Shown in pieces: positions 45,214-55,000 of a stretch of 64,000 bases of DNA; positions within the stretch are counted from its first letter, which is position 1, and each line of letters starts with the position of its first letter. The stretch is taken from assembly GCF_000166395.1 (NCBI RefSeq), contig NC_014655.1, forward strand, positions 2,852,001 to 2,916,000, in the 5' to 3' direction. A model generated the notes under the pieces. The model was not told where the DNA came from, did not search any database, and worked only from the letters and a program-made list of their open reading frames with translations. The DNA comes from Leadbetterella byssophila DSM 17132 (GTDB lineage: Bacteria > Bacteroidota > Bacteroidia > Cytophagales > Spirosomataceae). A program made the position numbers and the translations under genes.

Positions 45214-46228
45214 GTTGACCTGGCCTCTGAAAATGATCTTTACTTAGATCCGGAAGCTTTCTATCCGGCATATATTTTCGAATAGAAACTTGGTGGAGTG
45301 CGCGAATATTTTCGGCAAATCTACCCTCCCCTCTCATTCTTACCCCAAATCTGGAATCGTTAAGCTTTCCTCCATGACAGTCTTTGATTTGATTTAACAC
45401 TTTCTCCGCTTTGTCCGGAAATGCTTGATAAATCCAATCTTCAAAGATAGGACCTATGGCTCCGTTCAGCCTAACTACCGTATAGCCCGCATATAAGGCA
45501 CCTGCTTCTGCAGCGGCCTGGATTAGTTGAGGAATTTCATGATCATTTAGACCGGGAATAATGGGAGCAGTCATAACACCGGTAGGAATTCCCGCATCCG
45601 ATAAGGTTTTCAAAGTCTGAAAACGTTTTACAGCAGTAGAGGTCCTAGGTTCTAGAGCTAGTCGTAGCTTTTCATCCATAGTAGTTACCGAAAGCAACAC
45701 ATGGACCAAATTCTTTTTGTTCAATGATTGCAGTAAATCCAGGTCCCTCAAAACCATCGAGTTTTTAGTTAAGATAGAAACGGGGTTACCGTATTTCAGG
45801 CATACTTCGAGCATCTTTCTAGTCAACTGGTATTTCCTTTCTGCAGGCTGATAGCAATCCGTATTGCCGGATAAACTGATGGTTTCAGGCTTCCATTTTT
45901 TGGATAAAAAGGTTTTCTCCAATAGTTCTGGAGCATTTCTTTTGATCATGATCTTACTCTCAAAATCCATTCCTGCTGAAAATCCCCAATACTCGTGCGA
46001 ATTCCTAGCATAACAATAAATACATCCGTGTTCGCAACCCTGATAAGGATTTACATAGATCATGGCTCGCAGATCCGGACTATCGGTGAAGTTTACTACC
46101 TTTTTGGGATACTCTTCGAAATACTTCGTCTTTGGACTAAGGGTTTCGTCCAGTTCATATCTATTAGACTGGAAACCATTTGGAGTATTTATCTGCGCTC
46201 CCCTGCCCTTTGTACGTAAATGATCCAT
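45200..46228 (-). CDS. PA0069-type radical SAM protein (SplB-related)
   Basis: A 342-aa radical SAM enzyme. CEHGCIYCYARN near 65-76 is the CxxxCxxC cluster motif. NPYQGCEHGCIYC with the preceding FTDSPDLRAMIYVNPY and the later LSGNTDCYQPAERKYQLTR is typical of the PA0069 family related to spore photoproduct lyase. Its reaction is unknown; DNA- or nucleotide-directed repair has been suggested for relatives. The ATG at 46226-46228 lies behind a TATTTTTG element and is divergent from the patatin gene. Confidence 0.92.
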   Translation of the reverse strand: MDHLRTKGRGAQINTPNGFQSNRYELDETLSPKTKYFEEYPKKVVNFTDSPDLRAMIYVNPYQGCEHGCIYCYARNSHEYWGFSAGMDFESKIMIKRNAPELLEKTFLSKKWKPETISLSGNTDCYQPAERKYQLTRKMLEVCLKYGNPVSILTKNSMVLRDLDLLQSLNKKNLVHVLLSVTTMDEKLRLALEPRTSTAVKRFQTLKTLSDAGIPTGVMTAPIIPGLNDHEIPQLIQAAAEAGALYAGYTVVRLNGAIGPIFEDWIYQAFPDKAEKVLNQIKDCHGGKLNDSRFGVRMRGEGRFAENIRALHQVSIRKYMPDRKLPDLSKDHFQRPGQLSLF

Positions 46229-46232
46229 AGAA

Positions 46233-46240
46233 CAAAAATA
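46233..46240 (-). promoter_or_regulatory. Candidate -7 element (TATTTTTG) of the radical SAM gene
   Basis: CAAAAATA on the plus strand is TATTTTTG on the minus strand, only 4 nt upstream of the start codon at 46228. The transcript would be nearly leaderless. Confidence 0.4.
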
Positions 46241-46295
46241 CTTCCAATAAATGGTTTTAAGCAGGAGGGTTATGATAAGATTTGGATCAAAATAC

Positions 46296-46303
46296 TATCT
46301 TTG
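46296..46303 (+). promoter_or_regulatory. Candidate -7 element (TATCTTTG) of the patatin-cupin pair
   Basis: TATCTTTG lies 6 nt before the ATG at 46310, predicting a very short or absent leader. It supports the internal ATG over a start at 46220. Confidence 0.45.
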
Positions 46304-46309
46304 AGATTG

Positions 46310-47122
46310 ATGATTAGAGACAGAAAAATTTCATTGGTTTTAGGTAGTGGAGGAGCTAGAGGACTAGCTCATATTGGGGCTATTCGAGCCATTGAGGAAC
46401 AGGGTGGAATCATAGATGAAATCGTTGGCTCTTCTATAGGTGCATTGATAGGTGGGATCTATGCCAAAGGTGATTTGTCCATTTTTGAGGATTGGGTAAC
46501 TAAGTTGACCAACAGAGATGTACTGAGCCTGCTTGATTTTACTTGGCAAAGCACCGGTGTGGTTAAAGGTCAAAAGATATTAAATACGGTTAAACAACTT
46601 ATTCCGGATGCACAGATAGAAGACCTTCCCATTCCCTTTGCTGCGGTGACAACAAATTTGACGAAGGAGTGCGACTGCTGCCTGGAATCCGGTTCCTTGT
46701 ACGAAGCCATTAGGGCATCCATTTCTATCCCCGGAGTTTTTACTGCAGTACTTCAAGATGAAGACAAAATGGTAGATGGAGGAGTTCTTAATCCTTTGCC
46801 CTTAAAATACCTGAAGAAAAGAAAGGAAAACCTGGTTATTGCAGTGAACCTGGAAGCTCCCGCAGAGAAAAGAGAACAGATCTTCAGAGATAATAGCATG
46901 ATAGCAGTGCTACAACACGCCTACTATGTGATGCGTAACCAAATCACTCAGCTCACTTTAGACCTTTATACTCCGGACTACGTAGTCCAAATACCACGTG
47001 ATATCAGTGGAATTTGGGATTATGATAAAGCAAAATTCCTCATAGAAAGAGGTAAAGAACTAACCTATTCGGCCTTACAAGTAACTCCTAATTCATCATG
47101 CAACTCAAACCTATTGAAGTAG
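46310..47122 (+). CDS. Patatin-like phospholipase
   Basis: A 270-aa lipid acyl hydrolase with a Ser-Asp dyad. It has the oxyanion loop GSGGARGLAH at 11-20, the nucleophile elbow GSSIGALIGG near 39 (GxSxG) and DGGVLNPLP near 154 (Asp of DGG). The ATG at 46310 is chosen over a frame extension of 30 codons because of the promoter element at 46296-46303 and because patatins start close to the oxyanion loop. Its last 25 bp overlap the start of the cupin gene, so the two are co-translated. Confidence 0.93.
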   Translation: MIRDRKISLVLGSGGARGLAHIGAIRAIEEQGGIIDEIVGSSIGALIGGIYAKGDLSIFEDWVTKLTNRDVLSLLDFTWQSTGVVKGQKILNTVKQLIPDAQIEDLPIPFAAVTTNLTKECDCCLESGSLYEAIRASISIPGVFTAVLQDEDKMVDGGVLNPLPLKYLKKRKENLVIAVNLEAPAEKREQIFRDNSMIAVLQHAYYVMRNQITQLTLDLYTPDYVVQIPRDISGIWDYDKAKFLIERGKELTYSALQVTPNSSCNSNLLK

Positions 47123-47955
47123 TTTCAAATATCAGTAAAGAGGAATTTGTTAAAAAGTATTATTTGCCGCAAAGACCCGTACTAATGAAGGGTTTAACGG
47201 ATCAATGGAATCATAAATGGACTTTTGATCACATCAAAAAATTAGCTGGTGACCAAACCATTCCCCTATACAGTAATGCCAGAACTAAAGGGAACAAAAG
47301 CACCTATGAACCCGTGACCACTATGAATTTTGGAGAATATCTAGATATAATGCGTAGTGGTCCCACAGACCTCAGAATCTTCTTTTATACCATAAAAGAC
47401 CACTGTCCTGCCCTTTTAGATGACTTTGAATACCCACCTATAGGTTTGAAGTATTTTAAGCGCTTACCGGCCTTGTTTTTCGGGGGATCAGATAGTAAGG
47501 TTTTTGCTCACTATGACATTGATTTGCCAGATAACCTGCATATCCATTTCGAAGGACATAAGAGAGTACTCCTATTTGATCCAAGCCAAAGTACAGCCTT
47601 GTACAAGGTCCCATTTTCCATTCATAATGCTGAAGGGATAGATCTGGATCAACCTGATTATGAGAAGTATCCTGCACTAAGGTTGGTAAAAGGACTTGAA
47701 GCCCATATGGAACATGGGGATGCATTGTATATGCCAAGCCGCTGGTGGCATTATATCGTCTATAAAGACCCCGGATTTTCTATGACATTAAGATCATTAC
47801 CTTTAGGTCCAAAGGGAAAGTTAGGGATGTTGTACAATGTGTTCTTTATGCGAATGATTGACAACCTTATGCGTAAAATACAAGGGCAAAAATGGATAGA
47901 TTACAAGAATGAATGGGCTATTCGGAGAACCCATAAAAAGTTGGGAATATCTTAA
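47098..47955 (+). CDS. Cupin-like (JmjC-type, cupin_8) protein
   Basis: A 285-aa protein resembling Fe(II)/2-oxoglutarate JmjC-like hydroxylases. HYDIDLPDNLHIHFEGHKRV near 137-156 offers the HxD facial ligands, and HGDALYMPSRWWHYI near 209-223 the distal His. RPVLMKGLTDQWNHKW at the N-terminus fits the cupin_8 family. The substrate is unknown. It overlaps the patatin gene by 25 bp and ends before a hairpin terminator. Confidence 0.85.
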   Translation: MQLKPIEVVSNISKEEFVKKYYLPQRPVLMKGLTDQWNHKWTFDHIKKLAGDQTIPLYSNARTKGNKSTYEPVTTMNFGEYLDIMRSGPTDLRIFFYTIKDHCPALLDDFEYPPIGLKYFKRLPALFFGGSDSKVFAHYDIDLPDNLHIHFEGHKRVLLFDPSQSTALYKVPFSIHNAEGIDLDQPDYEKYPALRLVKGLEAHMEHGDALYMPSRWWHYIVYKDPGFSMTLRSLPLGPKGKLGMLYNVFFMRMIDNLMRKIQGQKWIDYKNEWAIRRTHKKLGIS

Positions 47956-47956
47956 A

Positions 47957-47990
47957 CAAAAAAAGGACTTCCAACAGGCAGTCCTTTTAA
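47957..47990. terminator. Bidirectional hairpin terminator after the cupin gene
   Basis: AAAAGGACT and AGTCCTTTT (9-bp stem) enclose TCCAACAGGC, with an A-run to the left and TTTTAAG to the right. It serves the plus-strand cupin gene and the minus-strand TonB/DUF4374 operon (stop at 48006). Confidence 0.65.
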
Positions 47991-48005
47991 GTTTGAATAG
48001 ATTTT

Positions 48006-49352
48006 TCAGTACGAACCTATAAACCAAGATCCGGATTGACCACTAAGTGTTGCACCCTTGGTTACAGTTTTTGTCTTCCAGTTGATCACATATAGTTTTC
48101 CTGATTCTCCTGATGGAGTTAAAGGGATATAAACTAAATCTTCATGAACTGCTATGTTCTGATATTGTGAGAAATCAAGACTACTCTCATACTCATTGCT
48201 GATTTTAGTGGCTGTCTTAGTATTTAAGTTTACTAAAGCGATATAGCCTCCTTTTCCGGCAATATTATAAAGCACCACTGCCTCTCCGTCTTTGATATAT
48301 CTGAAGGCTTGAATGCGCGCTCCAGTAACGCCTAATGCAGCGTCTAAACTGAAGTGGTACGAATTATCGTAGGTATTTGTGTTCTTGCTGATACGTAAGA
48401 TATCCTGACCGCTCGTCGCCGTAGCTTGATAGATATGTCCATCTGTACCCACGTACTGGGTCATGGTTCTGTAGCTGTGATTGTTTACCTTACTTACCTC
48501 AGAATAAATCAATTTTGGATTTGTTAAAGAAGGATAATCTACTACTAATGTGGTAGTTCCAATCTGACGATTTGCATTATCATTTGCCCAAGTTGGCTTT
48601 CCTTCAGCATTATAAGATAACTTTTTAGGGTCATATTTCGATACATTACATCCAATATAAATCTTGGTTTTTTCCGCATTCAATACCGGAACATCTATTC
48701 TACCCACATAGTAACCCTGAGCCTCCAATTCTTCCGGGAATGGGAATGCAAATTCAGCGGTATTAGGCACACGGGAGTTAATCAAATCAATGATGGCAAT
48801 TCTCACAGTACCTCTAGTATACTTGTACACATGATTAGGTGCTGTTCCATCATACACCGTGCTTGCACCAGTTAAGTGTACTCCTATTCCTATGCCTTCT
48901 GCTGCTTTTACCCAGCGAGGAGAGGTACCAATGATATCAGACAAAACTAATTCGTTTCCGGTATCTATAAAATTCTTACCTCCATTAACGCGATATTTAT
49001 TAAATACCCCACCGTCTTCTCCAGTGTATTGGATATTGTATAATTCCGTTCCGTCTTCTGAGGCTTGAACACGAGCTGTTCTTGCTGATCTTAATCCGAA
49101 ACCATTTTGGTAGATATTTAATACATAGCTAGGATCAATGGCCTGTTCAGGAGTTAAGGCAAAAGCCATGGTTCCTCCGTTTCCGGCAGTACCTGCTTCA
49201 TCAGGAATAGAAGCAGTTAGTGTGATAAATTCTCTTCCTTTTCCTTCCTCTTCTTTCTGTGGATCTGCAGTATTTTCTTCACAAGAGGTCAAAATACTTG
49301 CACCTAATATGGACATTAGGAATAGCGATCGTAGTTGGATCTTTTTCATCAT
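48006..49352 (-). CDS. DUF4374-type lipoprotein, partner of the TonB receptor
   Basis: A 448-aa lipoprotein (MKKIQLRSLFLMSILGASILTSC-type signal; lipobox LTSC). The mature part is a beta-propeller-like chain of repeats (YVLNIYQNG, GKLYVINWKTKTVTKG), matching DUF4374. These proteins are usually encoded beside TonB receptors for siderophores or haem. Two consecutive ATGs are possible starts; the first overlaps the receptor's stop by 4 bp. It probably binds ligand at the cell surface or in the periplasm; direct evidence is lacking. Confidence 0.82.
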   Translation of the reverse strand: MMKKIQLRSLFLMSILGASILTSCEENTADPQKEEEGKGREFITLTASIPDEAGTAGNGGTMAFALTPEQAIDPSYVLNIYQNGFGLRSARTARVQASEDGTELYNIQYTGEDGGVFNKYRVNGGKNFIDTGNELVLSDIIGTSPRWVKAAEGIGIGVHLTGASTVYDGTAPNHVYKYTRGTVRIAIIDLINSRVPNTAEFAFPFPEELEAQGYYVGRIDVPVLNAEKTKIYIGCNVSKYDPKKLSYNAEGKPTWANDNANRQIGTTTLVVDYPSLTNPKLIYSEVSKVNNHSYRTMTQYVGTDGHIYQATATSGQDILRISKNTNTYDNSYHFSLDAALGVTGARIQAFRYIKDGEAVVLYNIAGKGGYIALVNLNTKTATKISNEYESSLDFSQYQNIAVHEDLVYIPLTPSGESGKLYVINWKTKTVTKGATLSGQSGSWFIGSY

Positions 49353-51781
49353 TTACTTAGTGTATAATTTAATTTAACAGAGAAACTTCTACCCGGTTTT
49401 TGAACACCGAAGTTGTCATATATTTCAGCATTTAGAATATTCTTTGCATCCAAACTGGCTACGAATTTTTGGTTCGGAAATCTGTAGGAGAGTCCCAGAT
49501 CATGGTAAAACTGGGTAGGTGTAGTAAACCATTCAGAATCCATCCAAACCGTATTAAATGGTGCCACATAACCCGTACTATAGTAGATGGTTAAGTACGC
49601 TTTTTTCATAAAAAGATCTTTCCATCTGTACTGCACACTTCCGTTCATGGTGAAGAAAGGTTCGTTAGGAAGTTGACGGTTATAAAGGTCATGTGGCCTT
49701 CCTTTCTCGTCGTATTTTAACTTAAAAAGAGAGTTGAATTTTGAAAAATTGAACAAAGCGTGGAGCTTATTATCATAGGCGTATATAACTTCACCTTCAA
49801 AGCCCTTTGACTGCGTTTTTTGAAGGTTAGTGTATCGTGTAACTTCAATGTCTCCATCACTTTCTCTACCCGGAATAATGGCGTCTTGTACAGCCTGAAG
49901 GGTGATTTTATTGAAACCATTTCTCCAGAAGGTGTTGGCGTATAAGGTTAGTTTATGTTTTCCCTTGTCCCAAGAGCCGTATCGGAATCCTAGGTTATAA
50001 TTGATATTCTTTTCTCCTATTAGGCCGGGGTTATCAAGAATGTTGTTTTCAAAATCCCCATAGAGCTGGCTTTCTGTAGGCATTATATAGGAATTCTCAG
50101 TAGAGCTGATAAGGTTTAGAAGCGGGATGATTTCGTAAGATATAGTAGCGGCGTAACCTTTATTTCTATTGATGCTTTTGTTTTGAACTCTGTTTATTTT
50201 ATCATTTTCAATAACAGGTTTCGTTTGAATGGTTCTGTTAGTGGTGTATTTGCCTAAAACATTCGTTCTAAGTTTGTTTTGGAAGAACTGAGCCTCATAA
50301 TTTAAAGCGAAGATATTATTCATGACCGCACTGGTAGTCACCAGATCTTTATTTACTGGTTTCAATAGGTCATTGTCATTCCTGTCTGTAGATTCAAGTT
50401 TATGGTTAAAAGAAATACGGTGTCCCCTAACTATAGTGTAGGCTAAATTTGCTCGAGAATTCGTAACCCATCTTTCCACTTCTGTGATGCTTTTGGGACC
50501 TTGTTGGCCCATGCCTGCAACAGGCGGTACGGGTATTTCTACGCCGTTTCTAATGATCATTCTAGGTTTTCCATCCCAGTTGTACACTTGTCCTACCGTA
50601 TCTTGTATATAAGTGGTTCTATAACTACGTACAGCATTGATATTCATAGCCATACCTCGGGTCAGGAAATTGTTTTTATTGTAATTTAAGCTGACTACAT
50701 GAGCTTGATACTCACCAAATCTACCTACATACGGCCTCGCCATAGTAGTACCGTGAGGTATCTCTTTATAGGTATCAGAAACATTATAACCTAGGAAAAA
50801 CTGATCTGCCCATTTAACTCCTGTATATCCCATTTCTACACGAGCTCCAATGGATTCGTATTCGTCATTGAATCTTTTGGCTTTATAGTATCGTTCCAAA
50901 GTCAAATCAGAATGAACATACTTGGAAAACTTGCCCCAAGTGGTGTATGAATTATCTGTATGAAGGTAAAAAGCAGAGCCTCTTAAAGTAAATCCCGACT
51001 TAGTATTCCTATAAGAACCGGATAAATCACTCTGGAAAGTGTTAAAAGATCCATAGGAAACTGCACCAGTGATGTTATTGGATGAGGCATCTTTCTTTAA
51101 AACCACATTTATGGCTCCCCCTACATAGTCACCGGTAAGATGTGCGGGAAGTACTCCTTTATATACTTCTATTCGCTCTATCATGGCCGGAGGAATGTTG
51201 TTCAAGTTGAAAGAAGAACCGTAAGTAGAGATCTCAATTCCGTCTAGAAAGATTCCTACCGCACTGCCTGACATTCCGTTCAGGTTATATTCCACACGGG
51301 AGCCCATTCCCCCATTTTGTCTAACTCTAACTCCTACGGTTCTATCTAATAGCTCATTGGTGGTCACACTTCGTAAGGAAGCTTCTTTCGTCTGAATAAT
51401 GGAGACAGTAAAACCGGCTGTTTCCATCTGTCTCTTCTCTGTTTTCCCTTGAACCTTGACTTCAGATAATTCATTCTCCGTACGCATTTTCACGGAAAAA
51501 TCCTGTTTGTGTTCAGATTTTGATATTTGAACTTTAAAACTGGATGTGTGTATCTCTAAGGATGTAATCTTTAATTGGTATGTGCCAAATGGAACATTCC
51601 TAAATTCAAATCTTCCTTTATCATCACTCATTACAGCAAAAGAAGTACCTTCCAGTACTACTGTTGCAAAGGCTACCGGCTCCTGACGGTCTCCTACTAT
51701 TTTACCACTAAAATGGCTTTGTTGCGCAAATACTTTAGTTGGTAATAGTAAAATGGAAATAATCAGTAGTCGTATATACAT
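49349..51781 (-). CDS. TonB-dependent outer-membrane receptor with CarboxypepD_reg-like N-terminal domain
   Basis: An 810-aa receptor with signal peptide MYIRLLIISILLLPTKVFAQ. Residues about 24-100 form a CarboxypepD_reg-like domain (FSGKIVGDRQEPVAFATVVL). The plug follows at about 120-230 (LLDRTVGVRVRQNGGMGS, IFLDGIEISTYG, IERIEVYKGVLPAHLTGD), then the 22-strand barrel ending SVKLNYTLSK. It lacks a SusD partner and is followed by a DUF4374 lipoprotein, which fits siderophore-type rather than glycan uptake. The promoter region carries paired repeats that could bind an iron regulator. Confidence 0.93.
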   Translation of the reverse strand: MYIRLLIISILLLPTKVFAQQSHFSGKIVGDRQEPVAFATVVLEGTSFAVMSDDKGRFEFRNVPFGTYQLKITSLEIHTSSFKVQISKSEHKQDFSVKMRTENELSEVKVQGKTEKRQMETAGFTVSIIQTKEASLRSVTTNELLDRTVGVRVRQNGGMGSRVEYNLNGMSGSAVGIFLDGIEISTYGSSFNLNNIPPAMIERIEVYKGVLPAHLTGDYVGGAINVVLKKDASSNNITGAVSYGSFNTFQSDLSGSYRNTKSGFTLRGSAFYLHTDNSYTTWGKFSKYVHSDLTLERYYKAKRFNDEYESIGARVEMGYTGVKWADQFFLGYNVSDTYKEIPHGTTMARPYVGRFGEYQAHVVSLNYNKNNFLTRGMAMNINAVRSYRTTYIQDTVGQVYNWDGKPRMIIRNGVEIPVPPVAGMGQQGPKSITEVERWVTNSRANLAYTIVRGHRISFNHKLESTDRNDNDLLKPVNKDLVTTSAVMNNIFALNYEAQFFQNKLRTNVLGKYTTNRTIQTKPVIENDKINRVQNKSINRNKGYAATISYEIIPLLNLISSTENSYIMPTESQLYGDFENNILDNPGLIGEKNINYNLGFRYGSWDKGKHKLTLYANTFWRNGFNKITLQAVQDAIIPGRESDGDIEVTRYTNLQKTQSKGFEGEVIYAYDNKLHALFNFSKFNSLFKLKYDEKGRPHDLYNRQLPNEPFFTMNGSVQYRWKDLFMKKAYLTIYYSTGYVAPFNTVWMDSEWFTTPTQFYHDLGLSYRFPNQKFVASLDAKNILNAEIYDNFGVQKPGRSFSVKLNYTLSK

Positions 51782-51794
51782 TTTCGCCTGAACT

Positions 51795-51851
51795 ATTTAG
51801 ATTAATTAAAAATAATGACCGCAAAATTAGATTAATTCCAAATAGTGTCAA
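51795..51851 (-). promoter_or_regulatory. Promoter of the TonB receptor operon with duplicated operator-like repeat
   Basis: On the minus strand TTG (51849-51851) and TAATTTTG (51822-51829) are spaced by 19 nt, a good Bacteroidota -33/-7 pair. The 11-mer TTAGATTAATT occurs twice on the plus strand, at 51797-51807 and 51827-51837. One copy overlaps the -7 element and the other lies at the start of transcription. The 19-mers around them agree at most positions and are partly palindromic (ATTTAGATTAATTAAAAAT), resembling Fur-type boxes. Repressor binding is inferred. Confidence 0.5.
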
Positions 51852-52021
51852 GTAATATTTTAAAAGTATCCCTTATTTAGAATGAAAGTGGAGGTTTTGG
51901 CTTATGATTATAATAGTAATTCTTAAATAAATACAATATTTCAAAATCAAAGGAATCATAAGTTTTTGAAACTGATTTATATATCTGTGATAAGCTCTGC
52001 TCAATTTTAAAAGACAGTTCC

Positions 52022-52029
52022 TAACTTTG
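52022..52029 (+). promoter_or_regulatory. Candidate -7 element (TAACTTTG) of mfd
   Basis: TAACTTTG matches TAnnTTTG and ends 19 nt before the TTG start of mfd. No -33 match. Confidence 0.45.
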
Positions 52030-52048
52030 CAGCCCCAAATTTCTGGTT

Positions 52049-55000
52049 TTGAACGCACGCGATTTTCTTAAGATATACTCCCATGACAGTTTTGTGCAGA
52101 ACGTAGGTGATGCACTGGGCAGGACTCATCATGTCCGTATTCAGGGTTTAACTGGAAGCTTAAAGAGCATTAGTACGGCGGCTTTGTATGAAAATCTTAA
52201 GAAATTCATACTAGTTATTTTAGAAGATAGAGAAGAAGCCCTGTATTTCTACAATGACCTTCAGAACCTTTATGGTTATGAGGCAGAGGAAATTGCCTAC
52301 TTCCCCGCATCTTTTAAACATGAATCGGGTGAAATTGAAAATGCAAATATCATACAGAGATCAGCACTTTTGACTCGCTTCTCTAGTACACAGCCCTTAT
52401 TGATTGTGACATATCCGGAGGCTTTGGTGGAGAAAGTAGTAAGTAAGAAGTCTTTAGTGGCAAACACCCTCAAAGTAAAGGTAGGAGATACTCTGGATTT
52501 GAACTTTGTCACTGAACTTCTGGATTCTTATCAATTTGAGAAAACAGACTTTGTATATGAACCCGGTCAATTTGCCGTTCGTGGCGGGATTCTTGACGTA
52601 TTTTCGTATTCCGCTGAGGTTCCTTATAGAATTGAGTTATTTGGTGATGAAGTAGAAAGTATACGCGCCTTTGAAGCGGAATCTCAGTTATCAACCCAAA
52701 AGACGGATCAGATCAGCATTACGCCGAATCTACAGGATAAGCTGCAAGTAGAAGAAACCGTTTCTTTCTTTAACTTCTTGCCTTCAGATGCATTAATGGC
52801 TATAAATGATCTCAGTTTTATCTTAGACAGGTCAGATGCCTATTACCAAAAAGTAGAGAGAAGGTACGAAGAAACCGGTAGTGGAGATATTAATTTGAAC
52901 CTCCCTCCTCATGTTACCCACATGAACTCGGAGGAAATCAAGAAGGAAGTAGCCAAACATACCACCATAGAATGGGGTAAAAGTGGATATTTTACTAAAG
53001 CTGAGGTTTTTGAGTTTGAGTCTAAACCACAGCCTTCTTTTCATAAAGACTTTCAATTATTGAATCAGAACTTGACAGAAAAGCAAGTGGAAGGATATTC
53101 CATTTTTATCGCTTCTGATTCATTAAAACAATTAAACAGGTTAGAAACACTCTTTGCGGAAGTCAATCCCCAGTTCAAATTTACTCCCCTTTCGGCTAAT
53201 CTTAGAGAAGGGTTTATTGACGTCCAAAATAAACTCTTGGTATACACTGAACATCAGATCTTTGAAAGATTTAATAGATATAAAGAGAAGGAGAAATTTA
53301 ATAAGTCTAAGGCCTTAACACTGAAAGAGCTCAAGACCTTACAACCCGGAGATTTTGTAACCCATGTGGATTATGGAATAGGACGTTTCGCCGGGATGGA
53401 AACCATAGACGTAGGAGGTAAAAAGCAGGAAGCTATCCGATTAGTCTACCGAGACAATGACCTCTTGTATGTGAACATTCACAGCTTACACAAAATTTCC
53501 AAGTATTCTGGAAAAGAAGGTGAGCCACCTACCATGAGTAAATTAGGCTCAGGAGAATGGGAAGTTAGAAAATCTAAGGTCAAAAAACAGGTAAAGGATA
53601 TAGCCAAAGAGCTGATTGCCCTCTATGCGAAACGTAGGGAAGCACCTGGATTTGCCTTCTCTCCGGATAATTATCTCCAAATAGAGCTGGAATCTTCATT
53701 TATGTATGAAGACACTCCGGATCAGGCTGCAGCTACAGCTAAAGTCAAAGCAGATATGGAGAAACCCTATCCTATGGACCGTTTAGTATGCGGTGATGTA
53801 GGGTTTGGTAAGACGGAAGTGGCCATACGTGCTGCTTTTAAGGCCGCGGTGGATGGAAAACAGGTAGCAGTTTTAGTGCCCACGACTATCCTGGCCCTTC
53901 AACATTTCAGAACGTTCTCTGAACGTCTATCAAATATGCCGGTCACTGTAGATTATCTCAATAGATTTAAGACCACAAAGGATACGAATAAAACCCTTAA
54001 AGACGTGAAAGAGGGGAAAGTAGATATCCTAATTGGTACACAAAAGCTCTTGAGTAAGAGTTTACAGTTTAAGGATTTGGGACTTCTCATCATTGACGAA
54101 GAACAAAAATTCGGGGTGAAAGCAAAGGACAGAATCAAGGAATTGAAGCTAAACGTAGACGTCCTAACACTTACAGCCACCCCTATTCCGCGTACACTTC
54201 ATTTCTCTTTGATGGGTGCCAGAGATTTATCTGTGATCGCTACTCCTCCTCCTACCCGACAAACCGTAGAGACCAGAGTAGAAACCTTCAAAGAAGAAAT
54301 TATCCGTGACGCTATCACTTATGAATTAAACAGAGGTGGTCAGGTATTCTTTGTACATAACCGTGTGGGAGATATAGACAGAATAGCTAATATCATCTAT
54401 CGATTGGTGCCGGAAGCAAAGATTGGCGTAGCGCACGGACAGATGGAAGGTGAAAAACTAGAAAAGGTGATGATCAGGTTCATTGAAAATGAAACCAATA
54501 TCCTGATATCAACAAACATCATTGAATCAGGTCTGGATATTCCTAACGCAAACACCATCATCATTAACCAAGCCCATATGTTTGGTCTGTCAGACCTGCA
54601 CCAGATGAGAGGTAGAGTAGGTAGATCGAATAAAAAAGCTTTCTGCTATTTATTAACTCCTCCCCTATCCAGCCTCACTACAGATGCTAGGAAGCGAATG
54701 CAGACCATTGAACAATTCTCTGATTTAGGAGATGGTTTCAAGGTTGCCATGCGTGACCTAGACATCAGAGGAGCAGGTAATCTTCTTGGCGCAGAACAAA
54801 GCGGATTTATCAATGATTTGGGGTACGAAATGTATCATAAAATCCTGGATGAAGCAGTTTCTGAATTGAAAGAAACCGAATTCAGAAGCTTATTTGAAGA
54901 AGAATTAAGCGAGAAAAACTTCAAAATAGAAGATTGTCAGATAGAGACGGATATGCAGATCCTTATTCCGGATGCCTACATATCCAATATCGCCGAGAGG

